Origin: Prevotellaceae bacterium
GTDB taxonomy: Bacteria > Bacteroidota > Bacteroidia > Bacteroidales > Bacteroidaceae
Reading direction: 5' to 3'
Length of the DNA: 39,283 nt
Assembly: GCA_021204865.1 (NCBI GenBank)
Contig: JAJPYQ010000015.1
Location: 51,908 to 91,190 of the forward strand
The notes under the pieces are model-generated. The model was not told where the DNA came from. It saw nothing but the letters and a program-made list of their open reading frames with translations, and ran no database searches. A program made the translations under genes and the position numbers. The number at the start of each line of letters is the position of its first letter. The stretch's first letter is position 1. Shown piece after piece: positions 7,683 through 16,184 of the stretch.

Positions 7683-9983
7683 ATGAACATACTCTTTCTT
7701 GGCATTGTGGTGTTCCTCATCCTGCTGGCGGTCTTCGACCTTGTGGTGGGCGTGAGCAACGACGCTGTTAACTTCCTCAACTCTGCCATCGGGGCGAAGG
7801 TGGCTCGCTTCCGCACCATCGCGGCTGTGGCTGCCATCGGCGTGTTCCTCGGGGCTTCGATGAGCAACGGCATGATGGACGTGGCAAGGCACGGCATCAT
7901 GACCCCGCTCTACTTCTCCTTCTACGACGTGGTGTGCGTCTTCCTTGCCGTTATGCTCACCGACGTGGTGCTGCTCGACGTGTTCAACACCCTCGGCATG
8001 CCCACATCGACGACCGTGAGCATGGTGTTCGAGCTGCTGGGAGGCTCCTTCGCCATCGCCTTGCTTAAGATAATACGCCGCACGGCAGCCCCCGACGGCA
8101 CGCTGCTCTCGCTGGGCGACCTGCTGAACACCGAGAAGGCGATGTCGGTGATAATGGGCATCTTCCTCTCCGTTGCCATAGCCTTCGTGCTGGGAGCGGT
8201 GGTGCAGTGGCTTGCGAGGCTGCTCTTCAGCTTCACCTACCGTGTCAACGGCACGACGACGGACGCAAGCGGACGGATGGGCAACCTGTGGCTTGGCTCC
8301 CTGAAGACGGGCGTGCTCTCGGGCGTGTCGGTGACGGTGATAATATGGTTCCTGCTCATCAACGGGCTTAAGGGCGCAAGCTTTATGACCCCGCAGCTGA
8401 TGGCGTTCGTCAGGCTGCACACGTGGCAGCTGCTCGTGGGCGGCGTGGCGGGCTTCTCGGTGGTGATGACCCTCCTGAGCGCCCTCCGTGTGCCGGTGCT
8501 TAAGGGCGTTGTGCTGCTTGGCACGCTGGCGTTGGCTATGGCGTTCGCCGGCAATGACCTCGTCAACTTCGTGGGCGTGCCGTTGACCGGGCTTGAGGCT
8601 TACCAAGACTTCATGTCGGGCGGCGGGCAGGATGCCTCGTCCTTTATGATGGGCAGCCTGATGGAGAGCGCACACACGCCCGTGCTCTTCCTCGTGGCGG
8701 CGGGCGTGGTTATGGTGCTCTCGCTGGTGTTCAGCAAGAAGGCAAGGGGCGTTGTGAAGACCTCCGTTGACCTTAGCCGTCAGGACGAGGGCGACGAGAT
8801 GTTCGGCTCGAGCGCGGTGGCTCGCACGCTGGTGCGCACCACAACGAGCGTCGCCTCCTTCCTCTCGCAGGCAGTGCCACGCCCCGTAGCCAAGTGGGTG
8901 GACAGCCGCTTCAACACCGAGGAGGCGGTTATGCCCGAAGGCGCTGCCTTCGACCAGATTAGGGCGATAGTCAACCTCGTGCTCGCCAGTCTGCTCGTCG
9001 CCCTTGGCACGTCCCTTAAGCTGCCGCTCTCCACGACGTACGTCACCTTTATGGTGGCTATGGGCTCAAGCCTTGCCGACCGTGCCTGGAGCCGTGAGTC
9101 GGCGGTGTTCCGCATCACGGGCGTGCTCTCCGTCATAGGCGGCTGGTTCATAACGGCGGGCGTGGCATTCATCCTCTGCTACCTGCTGACCAACGTGCTC
9201 TTCTTCGGCAACTTCATCGCTATGATACTTGCCGTGGCGCTCGCCCTCTTCCTGCTCATCCGTAGCAACCTCGCCTACTCCTCCACGAGCAAGCCCTCTG
9301 AGGGCGACCTGCTCTGGGCTCGTCTGATGCGCACACGCAGCGAGGCCGAGAGCTGGCAGCTTCTGACGGGCTACGTCCGCCTCACCGCAAGGCAGCAGCT
9401 CGAGGCTGTGGCAGAGACGTACAACACGCTGGTCAAGGCGTTCTTCAGGGAAGAGTACCGAAGGCTCAGGCGCATAACGAACGACCTCGAGGAGCAGCGC
9501 AAGGACTTCAAGCGCCAGCGCAGGAGGCAGATACTCGGCCTTAGGCGTGTGAACCCGATACTGGCAGTGGAAAGGAACACGTGGTACTTCCTCACCAGCA
9601 ACGCCATCTCGCAGATGATATACTCCCTGAAGCGCACCGTCGACCCCTGCCGTGAGCACGTTGGCAACAACTTCTCGCCCGTGCCTATGGAGTGCGTAGA
9701 GCAGTTCCTGCCCTACCGCAGGGAGATACGCAAGCTCCTCGAAAGGGGGTGCAAGATGCTCGAGAGCGGGGACACCTCGATGGCGGAGGACATAAGGCAG
9801 GACGCCGCCAAGCTTCAGGCCGCCCTCTCGCTACACCGCAAGGAGATAATCGACCGCATTCAGGAGCGTGACGCCCAGATAGAGCCGATGAGCGTGCTGC
9901 TGAACATAGTGCAGGAGTCGCAGGAGCTGCTTAGCTGCCTCCGCCACCTCGCACGCGGGGCAAGGCGCTTCCTCGAGGGTTAG
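7683..9983 (+). CDS. pit: Inorganic phosphate transporter, PiT family
   Basis: The ATG at 7683 is chosen because it begins directly before the first membrane segment (MNILFLGIVVFLILLAVFDL); the longer frame from 7641 overlaps the porin gene. The product has 766 residues. Two PHO4-type halves are visible: VSNDAVNF near residue 25 and AGNDLVNFVG near residue 290, the duplicated signature of this family. About ten or more hydrophobic segments run to residue ~530. A charged cytosolic tail of about 230 residues, probably helical, follows (RREEYRRLRRI..EEQRKDFKRQRRR), which is the long form seen in Bacteroidota. It imports phosphate across the inner membrane using a cation gradient. It forms an operon with the porin. 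Confidence 0.9.
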   Translation: MNILFLGIVVFLILLAVFDLVVGVSNDAVNFLNSAIGAKVARFRTIAAVAAIGVFLGASMSNGMMDVARHGIMTPLYFSFYDVVCVFLAVMLTDVVLLDVFNTLGMPTSTTVSMVFELLGGSFAIALLKIIRRTAAPDGTLLSLGDLLNTEKAMSVIMGIFLSVAIAFVLGAVVQWLARLLFSFTYRVNGTTTDASGRMGNLWLGSLKTGVLSGVSVTVIIWFLLINGLKGASFMTPQLMAFVRLHTWQLLVGGVAGFSVVMTLLSALRVPVLKGVVLLGTLALAMAFAGNDLVNFVGVPLTGLEAYQDFMSGGGQDASSFMMGSLMESAHTPVLFLVAAGVVMVLSLVFSKKARGVVKTSVDLSRQDEGDEMFGSSAVARTLVRTTTSVASFLSQAVPRPVAKWVDSRFNTEEAVMPEGAAFDQIRAIVNLVLASLLVALGTSLKLPLSTTYVTFMVAMGSSLADRAWSRESAVFRITGVLSVIGGWFITAGVAFILCYLLTNVLFFGNFIAMILAVALALFLLIRSNLAYSSTSKPSEGDLLWARLMRTRSEAESWQLLTGYVRLTARQQLEAVAETYNTLVKAFFREEYRRLRRITNDLEEQRKDFKRQRRRQILGLRRVNPILAVERNTWYFLTSNAISQMIYSLKRTVDPCREHVGNNFSPVPMECVEQFLPYRREIRKLLERGCKMLESGDTSMAEDIRQDAAKLQAALSLHRKEIIDRIQERDAQIEPMSVLLNIVQESQELLSCLRHLARGARRFLEG

Positions 9984-10023
9984 GACACGTTCGACGAAGG
10001 CTTCCAAACTTGTTCGCCTAACA

Positions 10024-10161
10024 TCTTGGAACTGGTCCGTCGGACCTCTTGGAACTGGTCCGTCGGACCTCTTGGAACTCCTCCGTCGGATCTCTTGGAA
10101 CTCCTCCGTCGGACCTCTTGGAACTTGTCCAATGCACAAGTTGGAACTTGTCCAATGAAGG
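10024..10161. repeat. 23-bp tandem repeat array, 6 units
   Basis: Six contiguous 23-base units start at 10024, 10047, 10070, 10093, 10116 and 10139. Each begins TCTTGGAACT (AGTTGGAACT in the last). Units 1-2 continue with GGTCCGTCGGACC, a 6-bp palindrome around one T; units 3-4 vary it; units 5-6 change to TTGTCCAATG. There are no spacers, so it is not a CRISPR array. It lies between pit and the HAD gene and is followed by a strong hairpin. Confidence 0.9.
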
Positions 10162-10163
10162 GA

Positions 10164-10191
10164 CTGCGAAGCCTCAACGTAGGCTTCGCAG
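10164..10191. repeat. Perfect hairpin next to 23-bp array
   Basis: CTGCGAAGCCT (10164-10174) and AGGCTTCGCAG (10181-10191) form a perfect 11-bp stem with a 6-base loop. No T tract follows on the plus strand, so it is a weak terminator at best. A related AAGGCTT/AAGCCTT hairpin (35977-35994) borders the array at 35999. Confidence 0.75.
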
Positions 10192-10216
10192 CCGCTTGCC
10201 CTTAGGGATTTTGTCG

Positions 10217-10224
10217 TACCTTTG
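10217..10224 (+). promoter_or_regulatory. -7 promoter box of HAD gene
   Basis: TACCTTTG matches TAnnTTTG. It ends only 8 bases before the ATG at 10233, so the transcript would be leaderless or nearly so. No clear -33 box is seen. Confidence 0.6.
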
Positions 10225-10232
10225 CAGGCGTT

Positions 10233-10895
10233 ATGAAAAAAGCTACGCTTAGAGCCGCCCTCTTCGACCTCGACGGCACGCTCATCGAGACGGAGGAGCA
10301 ATACACACGCTTCTGGCAGGAGGCCGCGAGGCGCTACCGCCCCGATGTGCCCGACCTCGCCCAGCGCATCAAGGGGACCACCCTTACGCAGATACTCGAC
10401 ACCTACTTCCCCGACCCAGCGACGAGGCAGAGCCTCCGCCAAGCCCTCGATGAGTGGGAGGCACAGATGAGCTACAGCCTCTACCCCAGGGCGGAGCAGT
10501 TCCTGCGCAGCCTAAGGGCTAAGGGCGTGCTCACCGCCCTCGTAACCAGCTCCGACCTGGGGAAGATGTCCCTCGTCTACCGCAAGACCCCTGCCCTGAG
10601 GCCGCTCTTCGACTGCGTCCTCACCAGCGAGGACTTCGCCGCCTCCAAGCCCGACCCCGACTGCTACCTTCAGGCTGCCCGCCGCCTGGGCTGCGAGAGG
10701 GGGGAGTGCGTCGTCTTCGAGGACGCTGTCACTGGTCTAAAGGCAGGCACAAGCGCCGGCATCTTCACCGTCGGGATGACCACGACGAACCCCCCGAGCC
10801 TCGTAGCCCCGCTCTGCCACCTGACGCTCGCCTCCTTCGAGGGGCTCACGCTCGAACATCTCCTAAGCCTCTGGCATCCCCTTGACAATTCATAG
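10233..10895 (+). CDS. HAD-superfamily sugar-phosphatase / phosphoglucomutase-like hydrolase
   Basis: This 220-residue protein has all four HAD motifs: LFDLDGTL (nucleophile D12, acid D14), a TSS motif II (ALVTSSD), the motif III lysine in SKPDPDCY, and VFEDAVTGLKA with the metal-binding acidic pair. The four-helix cap between motif I and II (about 18-85) is the kind seen in beta-phosphoglucomutase and phosphoglycolate phosphatase relatives. It should hydrolyse or isomerise a small phosphorylated metabolite in the cytoplasm; the substrate cannot be read from sequence. It stands alone with its own promoter. The very short leader is unusual. Confidence 0.88.
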   Translation: MKKATLRAALFDLDGTLIETEEQYTRFWQEAARRYRPDVPDLAQRIKGTTLTQILDTYFPDPATRQSLRQALDEWEAQMSYSLYPRAEQFLRSLRAKGVLTALVTSSDLGKMSLVYRKTPALRPLFDCVLTSEDFAASKPDPDCYLQAARRLGCERGECVVFEDAVTGLKAGTSAGIFTVGMTTTNPPSLVAPLCHLTLASFEGLTLEHLLSLWHPLDNS

Positions 10896-10926
10896 GGCAA
10901 CATCTCATTAAATAAACAGAAAGCCA

Positions 10927-10934
10927 TAACTTTG
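10927..10934 (+). promoter_or_regulatory. -7 promoter box of hipBA-like operon
   Basis: TAACTTTG lies 25 bases before the ATG at 10960. HipB-type proteins usually repress their own promoter. No clear operator palindrome is obvious here. Confidence 0.55.
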
Positions 10935-10959
10935 CGTACTAAATGATAGGTTGACGGTT

Positions 10960-11280
10960 ATGACTAAGCGTACTATGGGCACACGGCTGCCCCAACGACT
11001 TGCAGAGATGATGCGTCTGGTGGGAGAGCAGATACGGCTTGCCCGCCTAAGGCGCAACCTTACAGCGCAGCAGGTGGCAGAGCGCGCCACGTGCTCTACG
11101 CTGACGCTCGCGCGCATAGAGAAGGGAACGCCCACCGTTGCCATCGGCATCTACCTGAGGGTGCTATATGCCCTGCAGCTTGAGACAGACATCCTTCTGC
11201 TTGCTAAGGACGACGAGATGGGGAGGCGGCTGCAGGACCTTGGGCTGAGGCAGCGCGAGCGTGCCTCGAAGAAGCCATAA
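10960..11280 (+). CDS. HipB-like XRE-family antitoxin / repressor
   Basis: I take the ATG at 10960 rather than the TTG at 10951. The product has 106 residues. Residues about 18-75 form a helix-turn-helix of the Cro/C1 (XRE) type: QIRLARLRRNLTAQQVAERA, then STLTLARIEKGTPTVAIGIYLRVL. The tail (RRLQDLGLRQRERASKKP) is basic. It is followed 16 bases later by a HipA-like kinase gene, the standard antitoxin-then-toxin order. It would bind its own operator and neutralise the kinase by complex formation; that is known for the family and not visible here. Wrong partner assignment is unlikely given the spacing. Confidence 0.88.
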   Translation: MTKRTMGTRLPQRLAEMMRLVGEQIRLARLRRNLTAQQVAERATCSTLTLARIEKGTPTVAIGIYLRVLYALQLETDILLLAKDDEMGRRLQDLGLRQRERASKKP

Positions 11281-11296
11281 CGGAACAGGCAAGGCT

Positions 11297-12562
11297 ATGG
11301 AGAGGCTGCTGGTGTATGCTGATTTCGACTGGCTGAGCGAGGCGGAACTCGTGGGCGAGCTTACATACGAGACGCTGCGAGGGGCGGAAAGCTATGGCTT
11401 CCGCTTCAGCGACACGTGGCTCGGACGGCACGGAGACCTGCTGCTTAGCGCAGACCTTAGCAACTATTCAGGGGCGCAGTACAACAAAGAAGGCAGGGGG
11501 CTCTTTGGCTGCCTTGATGACGCACTGCCCGACCGCTGGGGACGTACGCTGATAGCCCGAAGGGAACAGATTATCGCCGCAGAGGATAAGCGCCCCGTGC
11601 GCAGGCTCTCAGCGTTCGACTATCTTACAGCGATAGACGACTTCTCGCGGATGGGGGCTTTGCGTTTCAAAATAAGCCAGAACGGAGGCTACATAAATCA
11701 GGAAGACAGGCTTAGCGTGCCGCCTTTGGCAGACCTCAGGCAGCTCGCCTGCGCAAGCCTTAACTTCGAGATAAGCGAGGCGGATAACCGCACCCCAGAG
11801 AAGCGGTGGATAATGCAGCTTCTGCGCCCTGGCTCGTCGCTGGGAGGGGCAAGACCTAAGGCGAGTGTCTTGGACGACGACGGGACGTTGTGCGTGGCAA
11901 AGTTCCCCTCGCTCAGCGATGACTATGATGTGGCGCTGTGGGAGCATTTCTGCCATCTACTGGCAAGGGAGGCTGGGGTGAGCGCTGCCGACACAAGGGT
12001 AGTGGCGTTGGGAGGCAAGCATCACACACTTCTCTCTCGGCGCTTCGACCGCTCTAACACAAGGCGCATACACTTCGCTTCTGCTATGACGCTGCTTGGG
12101 TTGAGGGACGGTGACAACGCCTCGACAGGTCACGGCTATCTCGACATCGTGGGCTTCATCATTCAAGGCTGCACTGAGGTGGAACGCAACCTGAGGGAAA
12201 TCTTCCGACGGGCGGCGTTCAATATATGCGTGGGCAACAGCGACGACCACTTCCGCAACCACGGCTTCCTGCTGACAAGCAAGGGGTGGACGCTTTCCCC
12301 AGCTTACGATATGAACCCTACGCTAAATCCATTCCAAAGCCTGCTCGTCACGCCTGTTACAAACGAAGCCGACCTCCGTGCCCTGCTCGGCGCTTGCGAT
12401 GAGTATCTGCTGCGCCCTGATGAGGGAGAGCGAATTATCCGCGAGGTGGCCGTTGCAGTTAGGGGTTGGCGTAAGCTTGCGGCTAAGTTGTGCCTCCCAC
12501 AAAGCGAGGCGGAGCGTTTCGGACCGCTCTTTGACAGCCGGGTACGACAAGTACTGGGCTAA
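11297..12562 (+). CDS. HipA-like serine/threonine kinase toxin
   Basis: Starting at the ATG 11297 the product has 421 residues; the frame could extend to a GTG at 11261 but that overlaps the antitoxin gene. Visible family features are the N-terminal YNKEGRGLFGCLDDALPDRWGR segment region, the ejectable P-loop area with GGARPKA, the kinase lysine in VAKFPS, the catalytic NSDDH (314-318) with its following FRNHGF, and the metal-binding SPAYDMNP. All key residues are intact, so the kinase is probably active. HipA of Escherichia coli phosphorylates glutamyl-tRNA synthetase and induces dormancy; some relatives act on other tRNA synthetases or in defence. It is paired with the upstream HipB-like gene. 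The target here is unknown. Confidence 0.9.
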   Translation: MERLLVYADFDWLSEAELVGELTYETLRGAESYGFRFSDTWLGRHGDLLLSADLSNYSGAQYNKEGRGLFGCLDDALPDRWGRTLIARREQIIAAEDKRPVRRLSAFDYLTAIDDFSRMGALRFKISQNGGYINQEDRLSVPPLADLRQLACASLNFEISEADNRTPEKRWIMQLLRPGSSLGGARPKASVLDDDGTLCVAKFPSLSDDYDVALWEHFCHLLAREAGVSAADTRVVALGGKHHTLLSRRFDRSNTRRIHFASAMTLLGLRDGDNASTGHGYLDIVGFIIQGCTEVERNLREIFRRAAFNICVGNSDDHFRNHGFLLTSKGWTLSPAYDMNPTLNPFQSLLVTPVTNEADLRALLGACDEYLLRPDEGERIIREVAVAVRGWRKLAAKLCLPQSEAERFGPLFDSRVRQVLG

Positions 12563-12601
12563 GCCTTAATCCCTGCTTGACGTAACATTAACTGGCTGAA
12601 G

Positions 12602-12633
12602 TTTCGCCATCTTGGAGATTATCACTACCTTTG
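12602..12633 (+). promoter_or_regulatory. Promoter of tig-clpP-clpX
   Basis: TACCTTTG at 12626-12633 matches the -7 consensus, and TTTC at 12602-12605 is placed 20 bases upstream as a -33 box. The leader to the tig ATG is about 50 bases. Confidence 0.65.
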
Positions 12634-12685
12634 CAAGCCAATGCCCATAGCGGCGAAAGGATAAGACTAAACGAAGCTAACAACA

Positions 12686-14026
12686 ATGGATACAAGATTT
12701 GAGAAGACTGGCGACGGGGCGGGAGAGATAACCGTGACCGTCACGAAGGCTGACTATGCCGAAAGGGTGGAGAAGGAACTGAGGGAGCTCAGGCGCAAGT
12801 CCCGTATGCCCGGCTTCCGACCAGGGCAAGCGCCCGTGGGCTTGCTCCGCAAGCTGTACGGGCAGGCGGTGACCCTCGAGCAGGTGAACAGCCTCGTGGG
12901 CGAAAGGCTCTTCGCCTACATAAAGGAGAGCAAGCTCGGAGTGCTCGGCGAGCCGCTGCCCAGCGAGACTAAGCTTCCCCCCGACGACTGGCAGGAGCAG
13001 GAGAGCGTGGACTTCGTCTTCGACGTGGCTCTTGCCCCCGAGTTCGACGCTAAGCTAAGCTCTAAGGACAAGGTAGCCTTCTACAGGATAGAGGTGAGCG
13101 AGGAGATGGTAGACCAGCAGGTGCAGACGTACCAAGGCAGGGCGGGGGAGTACAAGCAGGTGGACGAGTACCAGCCCAAGGACATGGTCAAGGGCACGCT
13201 GACGGAGCTGACGGAGGGCGGCTTAACCGTTGAGGACGCTGTTATGCTGCCCGACTATATGAAGGGCGAGACGGAGAAGGCTAAGTTCGAGGGGGCGAAG
13301 AAGGGCGAGACGCTGACGCTTAACCTCTCTGCTGCCTACGGCGGCAGCGAGGTGGAGCTGTCGAGCCTGCTTAAGATAACGAAGGAGGAGGCTGCCCTTA
13401 AGACTGGCGACTTCAGCTTCGAGATAAAGGAGATGACACGCTTCGAGCCCGCTCCCCTCGGGCAGGAGCTGTTCGACAACGTCTTCGGCAAGGACGCTTG
13501 CCAGAGCGAGGCGGACTTCCGTGCAAGGATAAAGGAGAGCCTCGAGACGGAGCTGAGGGCGCAGAGCGAGCAGCGCTTTATGCTCGACCTCAGAGAGCAC
13601 CTGCTCCAGAGGATAGGCACGCTTGAGTTCTCAGACACGATGCTAAGGCGCATAATCAAGGCGAACCATAAGGAAGAGGATAAGGACACGACCGACGAGG
13701 AGTTCGCTAAGACAAAGCAGGCGCTTACGTGGCAGCTCGCCCTCGACCAGCTCGTGGAGCAGTTCGGCATAAAGGTGGAGACGGACGACGTGAAGGAGAC
13801 GGCTAAGCAGATGACGAGGCTCCAGTTCGCCCAGTACGGCATGGGCAACGTCTCCGACGACATCCTTGAGAAGTACTCCGAGGGTATGCTACAGAACAAG
13901 GAGCAGCGGGAGAGCCTCGTCGAGCGCACCATCGAGCGCAAGGTAAGGGACGCAGCCCTCTCTGCCGTGACGCTAAGCGAGAAGGCGGTGAGCCTCGAGG
14001 AGTTCCATAAATTGTTTGAAGAATAA
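12686..14026 (+). CDS. tig: Trigger factor, ribosome-associated chaperone
   Basis: This is a 446-residue protein. The N-terminal ribosome-binding domain shows the signature MPGFRPGQAP (about residues 42-51) preceded by a basic RRKSR stretch. The middle FKBP-like domain is degenerate (KDMVKGTLTEL..YGG), as is common in Bacteroidota. The C-terminal ~200 residues are helical and highly charged, matching the cradle of the family, and the length is typical. It binds nascent chains at the ribosome exit. The first gene of a conserved tig-clpP-clpX cluster, it ends 10 bases before clpP, linking folding with proteolysis. Confidence 0.93.
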   Translation: MDTRFEKTGDGAGEITVTVTKADYAERVEKELRELRRKSRMPGFRPGQAPVGLLRKLYGQAVTLEQVNSLVGERLFAYIKESKLGVLGEPLPSETKLPPDDWQEQESVDFVFDVALAPEFDAKLSSKDKVAFYRIEVSEEMVDQQVQTYQGRAGEYKQVDEYQPKDMVKGTLTELTEGGLTVEDAVMLPDYMKGETEKAKFEGAKKGETLTLNLSAAYGGSEVELSSLLKITKEEAALKTGDFSFEIKEMTRFEPAPLGQELFDNVFGKDACQSEADFRARIKESLETELRAQSEQRFMLDLREHLLQRIGTLEFSDTMLRRIIKANHKEEDKDTTDEEFAKTKQALTWQLALDQLVEQFGIKVETDDVKETAKQMTRLQFAQYGMGNVSDDILEKYSEGMLQNKEQRESLVERTIERKVRDAALSAVTLSEKAVSLEEFHKLFEE

Positions 14027-14036
14027 CACTACGACT

Positions 14037-14711
14037 ATGACAGACGACTTCCGTAAGTACGCAACCAGGCACCTCGGCGTAAACAGCATGGTGCTTGACG
14101 ACGTGATAAGCATGCAGAACCAGTACCTTAACCCCTACATCCTTGAGGAGAGGCAGCTTAACGTGACGCAGATGGACGTGTTCTCGCGCCTGATGATGGA
14201 CCGCATCATCTTCCTCGGCACTGCCATCGACGACTACACGGCTAACACCCTGCAGGCGCAGCTGCTCTACCTCGACAGCGTTGACTCGGGCAAGGACATA
14301 AGCATCTACGTGAACAGCCCCGGCGGCAGCGTGCACGCAGGGCTTGGCATCTACGACACGATGCAGTTCATACAGAGCGACGTGACGACTATCTGCACCG
14401 GCATGGCTGCCTCGATGGCTGCCGTCCTGCTCGTGGCAGGCAAGGAGGGCAAGCGCAGTGCCTTGACCCACAGCCGAGTGATGATACACCAGCCGATGGG
14501 CGGCGCGCAAGGGCAGGCGAGCGACATCGAGATAACGGCACGAGAGATACAGAAGCTCAAGAACGAGCTCTACACCATCATCGCCAACCACTCGCACCAG
14601 ACCTTCGACAAGGTGTGGGCGGACAGCGACCGCGACTACTGGATGACCGCTGAGGAGGCGAAGGACTACGGTATGGTGGACCGTGTGCTCTCCGGCAAGA
14701 AGCAGCTGTAA
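14037..14711 (+). CDS. clpP: ATP-dependent Clp protease proteolytic subunit
   Basis: The ATG at 14037 gives 224 residues; an upstream TTG at 14016 would overlap tig and is less likely. The Ser-His-Asp triad is present: S126 in GMAASMAAVLL, H151 in SRVMIHQP, and the Asp in SDRDYWM near residue 200. The glycine-rich VNSPGGSVHAG strand that positions substrate is intact. It forms the tetradecameric barrel that ClpX feeds with unfolded protein. It lies directly between tig and clpX. Confidence 0.95.
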   Translation: MTDDFRKYATRHLGVNSMVLDDVISMQNQYLNPYILEERQLNVTQMDVFSRLMMDRIIFLGTAIDDYTANTLQAQLLYLDSVDSGKDISIYVNSPGGSVHAGLGIYDTMQFIQSDVTTICTGMAASMAAVLLVAGKEGKRSALTHSRVMIHQPMGGAQGQASDIEITAREIQKLKNELYTIIANHSHQTFDKVWADSDRDYWMTAEEAKDYGMVDRVLSGKKQL

Positions 14712-14731
14712 TATACATATATATATAATGT

Positions 14732-15946
14732 ATGCCCAAGAAAGTATGCTCGTTCTGCGGACGCACTGAGACGCAGGTGCCGCTGCTCGTCACGGGGCGG
14801 TCGGGCTGCATCTGTAGCGACTGCATAGACCAGGCTTACGAGATTGTCAGGCGTAACATCACGAGCCAGGGCGGGCAGGAAGAGCCGTGGGGCGACCTCG
14901 AGAGCGTGCCTAAGCCGCAGGAGATCAAGGCTTTCCTCGATGATTACGTCATCGGGCAGGACGAGGCGAAGAAGTGCCTCTCGGTGGCTGTCTACAATCA
15001 CTACAAGCGCCTCTCGCAGCGTGGAGCTGAGGACGGGGTGGAGATAGAGAAGAGCAACATAATCCTCGTCGGGGCGACGGGAACGGGCAAGACCCTGCTC
15101 GCCCGCACCATCGCCAAGCTTCTGAAAGTGCCTTTCACCATCGTCGACGCCACCGTGTTCACCGAGGCTGGTTACGTGGGAGAGGACGTGGAGAGCATAC
15201 TGAGCCGCCTGCTTCAGGTGGCGAACTACGACCTTCAGGCGGCACAGAAGGGCATCGTCTTCATAGACGAGATAGACAAGATTGCCCGCAAGAGCGACAA
15301 CCCAAGCATAACGCGTGACGTGAGCGGCGAGGGTGTGCAGCAGGGCTTGCTGAAGCTGCTGGAGGGCAGCCTCGTGAACGTGCCGCCAAAGGGAGGACGC
15401 AAGCACCCCGACCAGGACTATATCCACGTCGACACACGTGACATCCTTTTCATCTGCGGCGGTGCGTTCGACGGCATTGAGCAGAAGATAGCGCAGCGTC
15501 TGAACACGCACGTGGTGGGCTACAACTCGGTGCAGAACACCCGTGGCATAGACCGTGGCAATATGATGAGGTACATCTTGCCGCAGGACTTGAAGTCGTT
15601 CGGGCTGATACCTGAGATAATAGGACGCTTGCCCGTGCTTACTTACCTTGAGCCGCTCGACCGCAAGGCGCTCTCACGCATACTCACCGAGCCTAAGAAC
15701 TCGCTCGTCAGGCAGCAGGTGAAGCTGTTCGCCATGGACGGCGTGGAGCTTAAGTTCTCCGCCTCAGCGCTCGACTTCATAGTGGACAAGGCGGTGGAGT
15801 ACAAGCTCGGGGCGAGGGGCTTGCGCTCCATTATGGAGGCTGTCATGACCGACCTTCAGTTCGACGCTCCCTCCTCCGACAAGAAGCGCATCACAGTAAC
15901 CAAGGACTACATCAGCCACCAGCTCGAGAAGTCTAACCGACTTTAA
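14732..15946 (+). CDS. clpX: ATP-dependent Clp protease ATP-binding subunit ClpX
   Basis: This 404-residue protein starts with a four-cysteine zinc-binding domain (CSFCGR and CICSDC, within residues 6-34) for dimerisation and adaptor binding. The AAA+ core follows: Walker A GATGTGKT (114-121), pore loop GYVGEDV, Walker [12 protein letters not shown], and a C-terminal small domain ending with [12 protein letters not shown]. It unfolds tagged proteins and passes them to ClpP. It lies 20 AT-rich bases after clpP. Confidence 0.96.
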   Translation: MPKKVCSFCGRTETQVPLLVTGRSGCICSDCIDQAYEIVRRNITSQGGQEEPWGDLESVPKPQEIKAFLDDYVIGQDEAKKCLSVAVYNHYKRLSQRGAEDGVEIEKSNIILVGATGTGKTLLARTIAKLLKVPFTIVDATVFTEAGYVGEDVESILSRLLQVANYDLQAAQKGIVFIDEIDKIARKSDNPSITRDVSGEGVQQGLLKLLEGSLVNVPPKGGRKHPDQDYIHVDTRDILFICGGAFDGIEQKIAQRLNTHVVGYNSVQNTRGIDRGNMMRYILPQDLKSFGLIPEIIGRLPVLTYLEPLDRKALSRILTEPKNSLVRQQVKLFAMDGVELKFSASALDFIVDKAVEYKLGARGLRSIMEAVMTDLQFDAPSSDKKRITVTKDYISHQLEKSNRL

Positions 15947-15977
15947 GCGAGTGTCCCCAACGTCCCGCTTCCTATAC

Positions 15978-16023
15978 AACCCCGGAGGGTTGAAGAGGGA
16001 TAGCCGTGGGTTGCAACCCACGG
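15978..16023. repeat. REP-like double-hairpin module
   Basis: CAACCC-CGGA-GGGTTG (15978-15993) is followed after 10 bases by the perfect palindrome CCGTGGG-TTGCAA-CCCACGG (16004-16023). The same two-hairpin module, with an 11-base spacer, recurs on the opposite strand at 28445-28496. The TAG just before the second hairpin resembles the GTAG head of REP elements. Confidence 0.75.
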
Positions 16024-16151
16024 TTTCGGTGCGGTCGATTGAACCGTCTCGCCAGTCGTTTTACCATCGTCCTTGTGGGGATTTAGTTTATTTAACTAAA
16101 AATAATTCCCAAGAAAGATACAACGCCTTTCTTTTTTCAGCATTATTTCAG

Positions 16152-16159
16152 TACCTTTG
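16152..16159 (+). promoter_or_regulatory. -7 promoter box of recQ
   Basis: TACCTTTG matches TAnnTTTG and lies 26 bases before the ATG at 16185. Its position argues against the longer reading frame that begins at 15951. Confidence 0.65.
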
Positions 16160-16184
16160 TGTGGCAACCCTTTGGAAAGGCACT

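Noticed and set aside
7569..8675. 368-residue minus-strand frame, and similar long antisense frames (29077-30417, 33616-34932, 16143-17390, 31939-33336, 37381-38547)
   Set aside because: They lie opposite well-supported genes in high-GC DNA and have histidine- or arginine-rich, domain-free products. They are frame shadows.
10024..10161. CRISPR array
   Set aside because: The 23-base units are contiguous, with no unique spacers and no cas genes nearby. The same holds for the other arrays.
10049..10252. 67-residue frame over the 23-bp array, and 6392-6706 on the minus strand
   Set aside because: Translation of repeats only; the 10049 frame also runs into the HAD start.
15951..16184. N-terminal extension of recQ by 78 codons
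   Set aside because: It runs through the REP-like hairpin module and the recQ promoter box; the RecQ fold starts at 16185.
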